NCBI GenBank assembly: GCA_012729225.1
Contig: JAAYDO010000209.1
Coordinates: forward strand, 1-64,000
DNA length: 64,000 nucleotides
Reading direction: 5' to 3'
From: Bacteroidales bacterium
Lineage (GTDB): Bacteria > Bacteroidota > Bacteroidia > Bacteroidales > Bacteroidaceae
How positions within the stretch are numbered: the first letter of the stretch is position 1; every line of letters starts with the position of its first letter. The notes beneath the pieces were generated by a model. That model had not been told where the DNA came from, made no database searches, and saw only the letters and a program-made list of their open reading frames with translations. Shown piece by piece: positions 1 to 9,323 of the stretch. The translations under genes and the position numbers were made by a program.

Positions 1-521
1 GCAATGCTTATGCCCGTCGCTTGCTGCAAGAAGTCCATCGCTACTGGCAGAAAGAGCAATATGCCTGCCGACCATAATAATCCCTTGTTGGATAACTGAT
101 GAAACAACGGAAGAATCATGCCCAGAGTGGCATAGAGACAGAGGATGTCTCCACTCCAGATGAACATCAAATGGCAGAATGCCATCAAGAGCAGTATCGT
201 CATTCTACGATAAAAAAGAAGTATTCCGCCTGTTCCCCGCTGCAAAGCATGTTCGAGAATAATGGAGAAGCCACAACCGAAAAGAAGACTGAAAAGTGTG
301 TAGCCTTTTCCGTCTATAAGGAAATACTGCATGTATCGGACAACGTTGTCGGTTGATGCTGTTGGCATCATCTGACGCTCCTCGCCACTGAGGAAACTCC
401 ACAGGCCAAACTCTGGAAAGTTGGCAAGTATGATGGCGAGAAGAGCCATGCCACGAAGTGCATCAAGGATGATGTATCGCTGTTTTTCTGTGGTTGGACC
501 AATGTTTGTTTGTCTTGTCAT
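1..521 (-). CDS. DUF418/YeiB-like multi-TM membrane protein, 3' end truncated by window edge
   Basis: Manual minus-strand translation from ATG at 521: MTRQTNIGPTTEKQRYIILDALRGMALLAIILANFPEFGLWSF...; RxxxLDALRGMALLAIxLAN is typical of YeiB. Absent from ORF track because no stop lies inside the window. Confidence 0.82.
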   Translation of the reverse strand, partial: MTRQTNIGPTTEKQRYIILDALRGMALLAIILANFPEFGLWSFLSGEERQMMPTASTDNVVRYMQYFLIDGKGYTLFSLLFGCGFSIILEHALQRGTGGILLFYRRMTILLLMAFCHLMFIWSGDILCLYATLGMILPLFHQLSNKGLLWSAGILLFLPVAMDFLQQATGISI

Positions 522-667
522 GTTTGTGTTGTTAAAGCGTCTATGATGTCGTAACTGCTCGGGAGGAGAATGGCTTACAAATGCCCGCATGCTCATGAAG
601 AAGAGCAAATTCAGTTCTATACATGGTTGATCCTCATTTTTGGACGTTGCCCTCGCATGGACATAAA

Positions 668-701
668 ATGAAGGAAGGAACGATATTGTTCCTCCCTTCA
701 T
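668..701 (-). terminator. Rho-independent-like hairpin downstream of response regulator
   Basis: atgaaggaaggaac ... gttcctcccttcat near-perfect stem. Confidence 0.5.
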
Positions 702-862
702 TGTTTCTACCTGTATGAAACGCTGTAGAGGGCTATATCAAATACAAAAAGATGAAGAACGCCTTCACTCACATGAAGTCGGCCGACAAGTCTTTTTGAC
801 ACGAAGTCTGTCCCTACTGAGCACCTTCTGCAGCGCTATTGTTTTCCATCCCTTAAGATGGA

Positions 863-1288
863 TTAGCCTTTGTTTTGCTGAGCAGCCTGGAGATTGATCT
901 GTGTGCTGACGCTACTGAGAAGTTTCTCCATGATAATGGGCTTATTGATGAAGTCGTTAGCACCAAGCTGGAAGCCTTTGGAGATGTCCTGCTCAGAGTT
1001 GAGCGCAGAGAGGATGATGATGGGAAGGTCTTTGGTTTTCTCATCGGCACGGACTCTTCTGATTACTTCAAATCCATCAATACCTGGCATCATGAGGTCA
1101 AGAAGGACAAGGTTGGGTTTCTTCTGGGCAATGGCATCAAGAGCCTGCTGGCCACCTGTGGCGGTACGGATCTCGAATGTGTACTGCGAAAGCATCTTCT
1201 TGATGAGAAGGATGTTCAATGGGACATCATCGACAACGAGGACGGACAAACTATCAACGTCAATTCCTGGTGTGATGTAATTATTCAT
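863..1288 (-). CDS. Stand-alone response regulator receiver domain protein
   Basis: VLVVDDVPLNILLIKKML...NLVLLDLMMPGIDGFEVIRRVRA...IIILSAL...GANDFINKPI: CheY-like receiver, no output domain. Confidence 0.93.
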   Translation of the reverse strand: MNNYITPGIDVDSLSVLVVDDVPLNILLIKKMLSQYTFEIRTATGGQQALDAIAQKKPNLVLLDLMMPGIDGFEVIRRVRADEKTKDLPIIILSALNSEQDISKGFQLGANDFINKPIIMEKLLSSVSTQINLQAAQQNKG

Positions 1289-1360
1289 ATTATATTCTGA
1301 TTTTGATTATTATTGATTTCTTTTTTTATTCTGTTTCTTTGCTTGTTGCAACAGACCGCA

Positions 1361-2902
1361 CTATGCCTCGTCTGCGCCGGGAGTAGCATTGGCATGCTCG
1401 AAGGTGGCAGAGTCGTCTGGTGTAGGTGAGATATAGTCCATCTCCTTGATGAAATCATCAATGGTGGACTGATTGCCCTGCAGTTTCATGTAACTGTAGC
1501 AGATGGTTTCTCCTGGGCGGAGGAGGGCTGCTGCCGCGCGGAGTGTTTCTGACATCATCAACTGGAAGTTAATGATTTCTTCTTCGGTGTTCTGACCTCT
1601 GATGTCACGAATGACTGAGCCAACATAAGTAATGTTGTTGGCAGCAGAAACCTTATTGTTGGGGAAGTAGCGGCACACAAGTTCTATCTCTTCTGGACGG
1701 ATAGGCATGGTCTCACCCTTGCTGTTGAGTATCCATATTTTACCTACAAGGACATCACCCTCTATATTGCCTGCAAACTTCTGTTCTGCCAAGAGGCGCA
1801 CACGACTGACAAGTCGGTTGTAGTCAATGTAGTTGTCGTAGAACTCGGTGTAGATAGTGAATCCTATGTTTGGCGAGATGATGGACTGTTTTCCCTCTGC
1901 TGTCACTTCATAGACATTGAAGTCTTGTGGAGCGAGTTCTTCCACCTCGTGCTTCTGCTTGCAGCAGGTGCAAAGAGCTTGTGTCTTAGGCTCGATGAAC
2001 GTGTTGCCACAAGTGTTGCAGGTGTGGATGAGGGCGGGACGATCGTAGTCCATGCCGATATGGCGGAGTATCTTGTGGCACTTGGGACACCGAAGCTGAC
2101 CGCCAAAGTTATAGGTGTGTTCTGGTGTCACATTGGCGCAACGGAAGTGGTGGATCACCTCTTCTGTGCGGACGGACGACATACCACACTTTGGACATGT
2201 CTGAATGTAGAGCAGATGCGAGTGGAGGCAAGTGGGACAAAGATAGACCTTATTGACAAACTTCGTGGCACGGAACATGCCTTTTTCTGTCATGGACTGG
2301 AAGAACACAAAGTAGTCGGAGAGTTCGTACTGCCCAAGACGATAGAAGAGGTCAAAGATTGGGATGACATAACCTGTTGAAGCGGTGACATCGAGTTGTG
2401 GCTCAAGCACAGTTTTCTTTCTGGAAATGAGATAACGGGTCAGTCGGATGAAGAACTGGTTGGAAGACATGACAGGGTCTTCCGTTGCAGACAGACCAAT
2501 CAGTGTATTATAATTAATGATGTTCTCAATGGTGGTGAGCACGTCGATATTGTTCATGTCATCAGCGTAGCCATCAATGATTTCATCATATCCCCCCATC
2601 TTTCCTTTGAGTGTGGCAGACACGAAGAGTGGCTTGTAGCAACATTTGCTGGAGGTGACGGGGTTAATATGATTGAGAATGGTCTTTGTTTCTTCAACAG
2701 AACCGTTGGCAATGAGCACGACATCAAAAAGGAACTCGGGAAAGTCAGGGCTTTCATCGAGGGCGAAAGGGCTGTCGAGCAACAATACTCGTCTGCCTCC
2801 GTCATTGTTTTGGATTGTAATCATACACCTACAAACGGTTTTACGGTTATTCAAATTCAGGTGAATCCATAAGGTTTTTACTCTTACAAATATACACCTC
2901 AC
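1361..2902 (-). CDS. Multi-zinc-ribbon (TackOD1-like) signalling protein; probable start MITIQNN at 2824
   Basis: Cys pairs CPTCLHSHLLYIQTCPKCG, CPKCHKILRH, CNTCGNTF, CTCCKQKH; N-terminal region resembles a degenerate receiver; -7 box at 2914-2921 suggests the internal start. Confidence 0.65.
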   Translation of the reverse strand: MRCIFVRVKTLWIHLNLNNRKTVCRCMITIQNNDGGRRVLLLDSPFALDESPDFPEFLFDVVLIANGSVEETKTILNHINPVTSSKCCYKPLFVSATLKGKMGGYDEIIDGYADDMNNIDVLTTIENIINYNTLIGLSATEDPVMSSNQFFIRLTRYLISRKKTVLEPQLDVTASTGYVIPIFDLFYRLGQYELSDYFVFFQSMTEKGMFRATKFVNKVYLCPTCLHSHLLYIQTCPKCGMSSVRTEEVIHHFRCANVTPEHTYNFGGQLRCPKCHKILRHIGMDYDRPALIHTCNTCGNTFIEPKTQALCTCCKQKHEVEELAPQDFNVYEVTAEGKQSIISPNIGFTIYTEFYDNYIDYNRLVSRVRLLAEQKFAGNIEGDVLVGKIWILNSKGETMPIRPEEIELVCRYFPNNKVSAANNITYVGSVIRDIRGQNTEEEIINFQLMMSETLRAAAALLRPGETICYSYMKLQGNQSTIDDFIKEMDYISPTPDDSATFEHANATPGADEA

Positions 2903-2913
2903 GTGTTTCTTTG

Positions 2914-2921
2914 CAAATTTA
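2914..2921 (-). promoter_or_regulatory. Bacteroidota -7 box TAAATTTG
   Basis: caaattta on + strand upstream of the 2902/2824 gene. Confidence 0.45.
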
Positions 2922-3183
2922 GGATATTTTTTTTGAAAAAAACATGATAAACACTTTTTTTTTGAAAAAACATGATTATAATACCTTTTTCCTCATTTTT
3001 TTTGGTCAAAACGTAGAGTCTTTGGCTAAAAAAGCGCAATCGGGCAAACGGGCATGTGAAATATCTCTCCACTCTCCGACTTTCAGCATGTGGCTTCTTT
3101 GGGGCTATTGTATCATAACATTCCAAAGAAGCGCACACATTGGCGAAGGGATGGCTGGGGAACATGCGACATTCAGGAAGTAT

Positions 3184-3255
3184 CCTCTCCCCATACTTCT
3201 GCGAGCCTTCGAGATGCCTTCGAGATGAGTCTTAGATAATTCCATCACCTTTTTC
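3184..3255 (+). repeat. 11-bp iteron element, copy 1
   Basis: cctctccccatacttctgcga + gccttcgagat|gccttcgagat|gagtcttagat + aattccatcacctttt. Confidence 0.8.
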
Positions 3256-3448
3256 TTTCTTTTCTCAGGGGATTCATGAAGAGGAGCGAGGGCAAGGAAG
3301 AGACTTTTCTCCTATCAGAAATGTTCATTTCGTGAATTTTCGGAAATGCGAAAAAGAGGAAAACACCACCATCACAAAATGAATTCTTTCTTAGGTCTTC
3401 CTAAAACAACGTGAGTTCAACAAATCTTATCTTCTGAATTAGCTGAAC

Positions 3449-4030
3449 TCATTTTAAGTAACCCGCTTTTTCCAATTCTTGTGAAGCCAAATGACACTCA
3501 TTCCACCATGCTTCTCCAAAACGACGAATGAGAGGCTCTTTGAGAAACTGATAGACGGGGAGTTGCAGTTTCTTGCCCAGTTCACGTGCTGGCTTACAAA
3601 TATCCCATTTGTGGACATTGACGGCTGTGACTCCTCCCACTGTGGACAGGCGCACAGGATAGAGCGCACACGAAATGGGTTTCTGCCAATGAAAGCTTCC
3701 ATTGCGATAGGCAGAATCAATGGCGCAGAAAGCACATGCCCCCTCGTGCTTGACAAACACACAATCTTTTTGATTGACAATTTGGGTGACAAGTTCGCCA
3801 TCACGGTCGGGATAGACCACGCCTTCACGCTCAATCTGCTTGACTGCCTGAGGGGTGAGATCATCGTGTATTGCCTCATAAGCCTGTTCAAGCAGGGCTA
3901 CTTCATCGGTGGTGACTGGCGCGCCAGCATCTCCTTCTATGCAACAGGCACCGTGACACTGATTGAGGTCGCAACAGAAAAAGACCTTGAAGAGGTCGAG
4001 CGACACGAGTGTGCCAAGTATTTCTATCAT
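3449..4030 (-). CDS. DUF3109 family cysteine-rich protein
   Basis: FFCCDLNQCHGACCIEGDAGAPVT...CAFCAIDSAYRNGSFHWQKPISCALYPVR. Confidence 0.88.
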   Translation of the reverse strand: MIEILGTLVSLDLFKVFFCCDLNQCHGACCIEGDAGAPVTTDEVALLEQAYEAIHDDLTPQAVKQIEREGVVYPDRDGELVTQIVNQKDCVFVKHEGACAFCAIDSAYRNGSFHWQKPISCALYPVRLSTVGGVTAVNVHKWDICKPARELGKKLQLPVYQFLKEPLIRRFGEAWWNECHLASQELEKAGYLK

Positions 4031-5043
4031 GTTAATTCTTCACTCTTTAGTTGATTGATGATTTCCCTGCAAGTGCGCTCATCTTCCTGCAATTGATGTC
4101 GAAGCATTTGGAGGGATGAGAACTCTTGCTCCTTGCGAAGATGGGCAAGAAACTCCACCTGCATGGATTGACGGTAGAGATCTCCCTCAAAATCAAATAG
4201 ATGCACCTCCACACTTCGCTTATGCCCATTATGCAAGGTGGGGCGTGTGCCTATGTTGAGCATGCCATAACCTTGGGAGGACTTGACGAGATACACTCCG
4301 TTTTCGGGTACTAACTTGCAGGCATCCACTTGCAGATTGGCTGTAGGATAACCTATTTTTCTTCCATTCTGAAACCCTTCAACAACTGTTCCCTGCATAA
4401 AATAGTGATAGCCCAACTGACTGTTAGCCGTCAGAACATCACCTGACAATAAGGCCTGACGAATAGTTGTAGAAGAGATGTGTTTTTTGACGTAGGGAGA
4501 TAAAATGTCTTTTTTATTGGAGGAGAATGAGGTTTTTCCCTCAGCAACAGGCGAAGGAAGGACAGGAACAGGGAGAACAGGAGCCTGGATCACCTCTATT
4601 CCTAATTCAGAACCATACTGCTGATAGTCGCTGAAAGACTTGCAATCATGACCAAAATGGTTGTCGTAGCCTATCATGAGCACTTTGACCTGCAACTGAT
4701 TCTTGAGAACAATACGCATAAAATCGTAGGCACTCATTTCTGCCAGTTCTCTGGAAAACTCCAAGAGGGCTATCTTCTCCACCTGGGCTTGCTGCAAGAG
4801 TTGAATCTTCTCATCTGCGAGTGTAAGCAATTGAGGTTGGAAGTCCTTACGGATGACCTGAAGGGGATGATTGGGAAAAGTGACAACCACAGCGTCAAGA
4901 TCTCGCTCACGAGCCAGACGAATCATCTGACTGACCACAAAGAGGTGACCCCGATGCACACCATCAAAAGTGCCAATCGTGGCCACACAAGGTCTGACTT
5001 CTGTATCTGTTCCTATCACCTTCAACATACCTTTTCTCCACAC
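4027..5043 (-). CDS. ribF: Bifunctional riboflavin kinase/FAD synthetase
   Basis: ATIGTFDGVHRGHLFVV; SSTTIRQALLSGDV; GYPTANLQ; NGVYLV; ATGA overlap with DUF3109 gene. Confidence 0.95.
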   Translation of the reverse strand: MWRKGMLKVIGTDTEVRPCVATIGTFDGVHRGHLFVVSQMIRLARERDLDAVVVTFPNHPLQVIRKDFQPQLLTLADEKIQLLQQAQVEKIALLEFSRELAEMSAYDFMRIVLKNQLQVKVLMIGYDNHFGHDCKSFSDYQQYGSELGIEVIQAPVLPVPVLPSPVAEGKTSFSSNKKDILSPYVKKHISSTTIRQALLSGDVLTANSQLGYHYFMQGTVVEGFQNGRKIGYPTANLQVDACKLVPENGVYLVKSSQGYGMLNIGTRPTLHNGHKRSVEVHLFDFEGDLYRQSMQVEFLAHLRKEQEFSSLQMLRHQLQEDERTCREIINQLKSEELT

Positions 5044-5067
5044 CTATTGAGAAACTGTCCACTGGCT

Positions 5068-6288
5068 TTATTTTTTGCAAAGCTGACAATCCTCACATTT
5101 CTCAAAATCGCCACGGAAACGCTTCTCTACCTTGACATAGAGTTTCTGACGAAGTGCCTCATTCTTGACCTGATCAACGACTTCTCCCATAAAGGCATTC
5201 TTGAGCAATGCCCGTGCCTCATCTTCAGGAATGCCACGCTGGCGCATGTAGAAAAGCGCAGCCTCGTCCATCACACCTACGGTAGAACCGTGCGCACACT
5301 TCACATCATCGGCATAGATTTCCAACATGGGCTGGGTGTACATACGTGCATCGGACGAAGCACAAAGATTGGCATTGGTCTCGTGGGAAGAAGTCTTCTG
5401 CGCATCCTTGTCCACCAAGATCTTACCTGCAAAAGCACCTACAGACTTATCATCCACTACATATTTGTAGCATTCACGAGAGACACACTGAGGCACTTGA
5501 TGATGAATGAGGGTATTGTTGTCTATATGCCTGCTGCCCGAACCTATGGCGCAACCATTGAGGGTGACCTCGCCATGCTCTCCCTGAAGATACACATCGC
5601 AGAGATTGCGGGTAAGTCCGTTGAAGAGAGTGAAGACATTGTGCTTGACAGAACAGTCACGACCCTCACGGATGTACACATTGGAGAAACGCGCGCAAAG
5701 AGGCGTGGTCTCTTCAATCTCATAGAGGTCAAGGGTTGCATTGTCGTGACAGTACACCTCTACCACCTGAGTTGTGAGGTATTGTTGCTTATCTGTCGCC
5801 TTATCGTTCATGACAATGGTGGCTTTTGCGCCTTGCTCCATCACAATCAGCACACGCCGATTCATCATGGTGGCTGCAGTTCCACGCAAATAGTTGTCCA
5901 CCACGACTGGATCCTCCACCACCGTGTTTTTAGGCACATACACCAATAAGGTCTCATGCACCAGAGCAGTGTTGAGAGCAGTGATGGCATCTGTGACGTC
6001 TGCCACACGATGATAGTAAGGAGTCACGTCAATAGGCGCATCCTTTATATTAAATATGTATGAGGAAGGCTTGACAGTGAGAGGTGAGAGCGAGATACCG
6101 TAGTTGGGCGCAAAAGCTGCATCCACATCGGTATATTTATACCGTTCCACTTTCTTGGAGGGGAAGCCCAAGCACTGAAAAGTGCTGAATGCCTCGTTTC
6201 TCACAGCATTCATCACCGGACAACTTTTTGCCTTGATGATGGATGCTGCTTCCTGGTAGAGTTCTATGTATTGCTGTTCGCTCTTCAT
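5068..6288 (-). CDS. sufD: Fe-S cluster assembly protein SufD
   Basis: SufBD family C-terminus (KTSSHETNANLCASSDARMYTQPMLEIYADDVKCAHGSTVG); adjacent to sufC/sufB. Confidence 0.95.
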   Translation of the reverse strand: MKSEQQYIELYQEAASIIKAKSCPVMNAVRNEAFSTFQCLGFPSKKVERYKYTDVDAAFAPNYGISLSPLTVKPSSYIFNIKDAPIDVTPYYHRVADVTDAITALNTALVHETLLVYVPKNTVVEDPVVVDNYLRGTAATMMNRRVLIVMEQGAKATIVMNDKATDKQQYLTTQVVEVYCHDNATLDLYEIEETTPLCARFSNVYIREGRDCSVKHNVFTLFNGLTRNLCDVYLQGEHGEVTLNGCAIGSGSRHIDNNTLIHHQVPQCVSRECYKYVVDDKSVGAFAGKILVDKDAQKTSSHETNANLCASSDARMYTQPMLEIYADDVKCAHGSTVGVMDEAALFYMRQRGIPEDEARALLKNAFMGEVVDQVKNEALRQKLYVKVEKRFRGDFEKCEDCQLCKK

Positions 6289-7034
6289 ACCAATTCTTCC
6301 TTTATCCAGTCAAATCCTGTTTCTTCAATCTGACGAGCCAAATCGGCTGTGCCTTCCTTCACGATACGCCCGTCGATGAGCACATGCACAAAATCTGGTC
6401 GAATATAATCGAGAAGTCGCTGATAGTGAGTGATGACAATGGCTGACGTTTCGGCCGTACGCAACTTATTAAATCCATCTGCCACAATGCGGAGAGCATC
6501 GACATCCAGACCTGAGTCTGTCTCATCCAGGATACAGAAGGTGGGGTCAAGCATAGCCATTTGGAAGATTTCATTTCGCTTGCGTTCTCCACCCGAGAAA
6601 CCTTCATTGACAGAACGGTTCATCAACTTCTGGTCAATCTCCACCAGTTTGCGCTTCTCTCTCATCAGTTTGAGGAAGTCGGTGGATTTGAGTGGTTCTT
6701 TACCCAAAGCCTGACGACGGGCATTGACAGCCGCACGCATGAAATTGGTCATGCTCACGCCTGGAATCTCAACAGGGGCTTGAAAAGACAAGAACACACC
6801 CGCTTGGGCACGCTCCTCTGGGCTCATCTGCAAGAGGTCTTGTCCATTAAAAAGGATTGAGCCCTCTGTTACTTCGTAGTTTGGATTGCCCACAATGACA
6901 TTGGAAAGAGTGGACTTACCCGCACCATTTGTACCCATTACGGCATGAATCTCACCATCGTTGATAGTAAGGTTAATGCCTTTCAATATTTCCTTGTCGC
7001 CAACCTTGGCGTGTAGATTCTTTATCTGTAACAT
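6285..7034 (-). CDS. sufC: Fe-S cluster assembly ATPase SufC
   Basis: GTNGAGKSTLSN Walker A; FSGGERKRNEIFQMAMLDP; ILDETDSGLDVDAL. Confidence 0.97.
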   Translation of the reverse strand: MLQIKNLHAKVGDKEILKGINLTINDGEIHAVMGTNGAGKSTLSNVIVGNPNYEVTEGSILFNGQDLLQMSPEERAQAGVFLSFQAPVEIPGVSMTNFMRAAVNARRQALGKEPLKSTDFLKLMREKRKLVEIDQKLMNRSVNEGFSGGERKRNEIFQMAMLDPTFCILDETDSGLDVDALRIVADGFNKLRTAETSAIVITHYQRLLDYIRPDFVHVLIDGRIVKEGTADLARQIEETGFDWIKEELV

Positions 7035-7091
7035 ACCTGTTTATAATCCCTTCAAATGTGAATACATATTTTCTTGATTGCCCGCTCCTGC

Positions 7092-8597
7092 CTATCCTAC
7101 TGAACCCTCAAGCGACACGTTGAGGAGTTTCTGAGCCTCAACAGCAAACTCCATAGGCAACTTGTTGATGACATCTTTGGCATAGCCATTGACAATCAGA
7201 CCAACAGCCTCCTCTGTAGAGATGCCTCGCTGATTGCAATAGAAGAGTTGGTCTTCGTTAATCTTAGAGGTTGTGGCCTCGTGCTCCACTGTAGCAGTAT
7301 TATTGTGGATATCCATATATGGGAATGTGTGCGCACCACAATTACTGCCCAAGAGGAGAGAGTCGCACGATGAATAGTTGCGTGCGCCATCTGCCTGTTT
7401 ACCCACTCGCACAAGACCTCGGTAGGAGTTTTCAGAATAACCAGCAGAGATACCTTTAGAGATGATGGTTGAACGAGTGTTCTTACCCAGATGAATCATC
7501 TTAGTGCCTGTATCAGCCTCTTGATGATTGTTGGTGACTGCCACGGAGTAGAACTCTGCCTGACTGTTGTCACCCCTCAGCACACATGATGGATACTTCC
7601 ATGTGATGGCAGAGCCTGTCTCCACTTGAGTCCAAGAGAGTTTGCTGTTCACGCCACGGAGATCTCCACGCTTGGTGACGAGGTTGAGCACACCACCCTT
7701 ACCTTCCGCATCACCAGGATACCAGTTCTGCACAGTGGAGTATTTCACCTCAGCATGATCATTAATCACAATCTCCACAATAGCCGCATGCAACTGGTTC
7801 TCATCACGCATAGGAGCAGTACATCCCTCAAGATAAGAGACATAAGACCCTTCATCACACACAATGAGAGTACGTTCAAACTGACCAGTATTGCGAGCGT
7901 TGATACGGAAGTAAGTGGAGAGTTCCATTGGACAACGCGTGTTCTTTGGGATATAGACAAAAGAACCATCTGAGAACACAGCACTATTGAGTGCAGCAAA
8001 ATAATTGTCACGCGGAGGAACTACTGTGCCAAGATATTGCCTGACGAGATCAGGATATTGCTTAACCGCCTCGCTGATAGAGCAGAAGATAATACCTTTC
8101 TCCGAGAGTTTCTCTTTGAAGGTGGTCTTGACAGATACAGAATCCATGACTGCATCAACTGCCGTACCCGAAAGAGCAAGACGCTCCTCAAGAGGAATAC
8201 CCAGTTTGTCAAAGGTCTTCATCAGTTCAGGATCTATCTCATCTACCGTCTCTGGTCCTTTCTTACTCTTGGCTGTAGGGTCTGCATAGTAGGAGATAGC
8301 CTGATAGTCTATCTCGGGAAGATGCACATGTCCCCATTCCGGTTGCTGTTGAGTGAGCCAATAACGATAAGCATCCAAGCGGAACTGCAAAAGCCACTCG
8401 GGCTCACCTTTCTTTTGAGAAATCAGACGCACGACATCCTCGTTTAGTCCCTTGTCAATAATCTCCGTATGCACATCAGTGGTGAAGCCAAATTCATACA
8501 TCTTCTCCGCCACACTGCGCACAAACTCATTCTTCTCTTGAGGTCGTTCGTTATTACGTTCTTTATTATTGTTTTGTTGCTCGTTGTTATTCTTCAT
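7092..8597 (-). CDS. sufB: Fe-S cluster assembly protein SufB
   Basis: SufB motifs ([31 protein letters not shown]); Asn-rich N-terminus. Confidence 0.96.
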   Translation of the reverse strand: MKNNNEQQNNNKERNNERPQEKNEFVRSVAEKMYEFGFTTDVHTEIIDKGLNEDVVRLISQKKGEPEWLLQFRLDAYRYWLTQQQPEWGHVHLPEIDYQAISYYADPTAKSKKGPETVDEIDPELMKTFDKLGIPLEERLALSGTAVDAVMDSVSVKTTFKEKLSEKGIIFCSISEAVKQYPDLVRQYLGTVVPPRDNYFAALNSAVFSDGSFVYIPKNTRCPMELSTYFRINARNTGQFERTLIVCDEGSYVSYLEGCTAPMRDENQLHAAIVEIVINDHAEVKYSTVQNWYPGDAEGKGGVLNLVTKRGDLRGVNSKLSWTQVETGSAITWKYPSCVLRGDNSQAEFYSVAVTNNHQEADTGTKMIHLGKNTRSTIISKGISAGYSENSYRGLVRVGKQADGARNYSSCDSLLLGSNCGAHTFPYMDIHNNTATVEHEATTSKINEDQLFYCNQRGISTEEAVGLIVNGYAKDVINKLPMEFAVEAQKLLNVSLEGSVG

Positions 8598-9180
8598 CCG
8601 TCTCTTCCTCCTTATTCTTAAATGGGTTGAGTTTATCAGCAGTCTTATTCACCACAGGCTTAAGTCCAAACTTGGGCTCGTAGCCATTCACCACTTCAGT
8701 ACTGTCTGTGACAATCAGAATATCAGGAATGACAATCTGAGTGGAATGCTTCATCTGATAGAAGAGTTTGGAACGCTCGCTCAACTTCTGTGGCTTAAAC
8801 CCAGCATTACTGATCATAAAGTCAAAGAGATTGAGCGCCACACTGAGAATGAGTGCATAACTGAATACACCCACAAGAGATCCTATCAATCTATTGAGGA
8901 AATTGAGTTTGAGTTTCTTAAAAAATTCTGTCAAGAAAGCAGCCACCCATCCCAGAGCGATCGGCACTACAATGACAACAAGCACAAAAGCAATGAGACG
9001 TCCAAACCCCATGCTCGCCCCTGTCTTATCTGCCAAGAAATCACCAAACTGATGATAGAGTGTGGCAGCAAGGAGCAAACCAACAGCCACGCCCAAAAAG
9101 TTAGCCACCTGCTTGAAAGCCCCTTGTTTGAAACCAACAACAGCCCCTAATCCCAGTACAATATAAATAAGAATATCCAT
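8587..9180 (-). CDS. CvpA family membrane protein
   Basis: [35 protein letters not shown]...; overlaps sufB start by 11 nt. Confidence 0.85.
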   Translation of the reverse strand: MDILIYIVLGLGAVVGFKQGAFKQVANFLGVAVGLLLAATLYHQFGDFLADKTGASMGFGRLIAFVLVVIVVPIALGWVAAFLTEFFKKLKLNFLNRLIGSLVGVFSYALILSVALNLFDFMISNAGFKPQKLSERSKLFYQMKHSTQIVIPDILIVTDSTEVVNGYEPKFGLKPVVNKTADKLNPFKNKEEETDEE

Positions 9181-9323
9181 GTATAATAAAGCATTGTGGG
9201 AGAAAGCCCCTGCAGCCCACTTTAATCAAATTTCCATCAGAAAGAAATCTCTCTAAATTGAAAAGAGTCCCCACTCCTAAAAAAGGAGCAAGGAGTCTTT
9301 CTCTTTTTATCTTACAGAACCTA

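Noticed and set aside
4648-5949. 433-aa + strand ORF opposite ribF/sufD
   Set aside because: Antisense shadow ORF of two well-supported genes; composition not protein-like.
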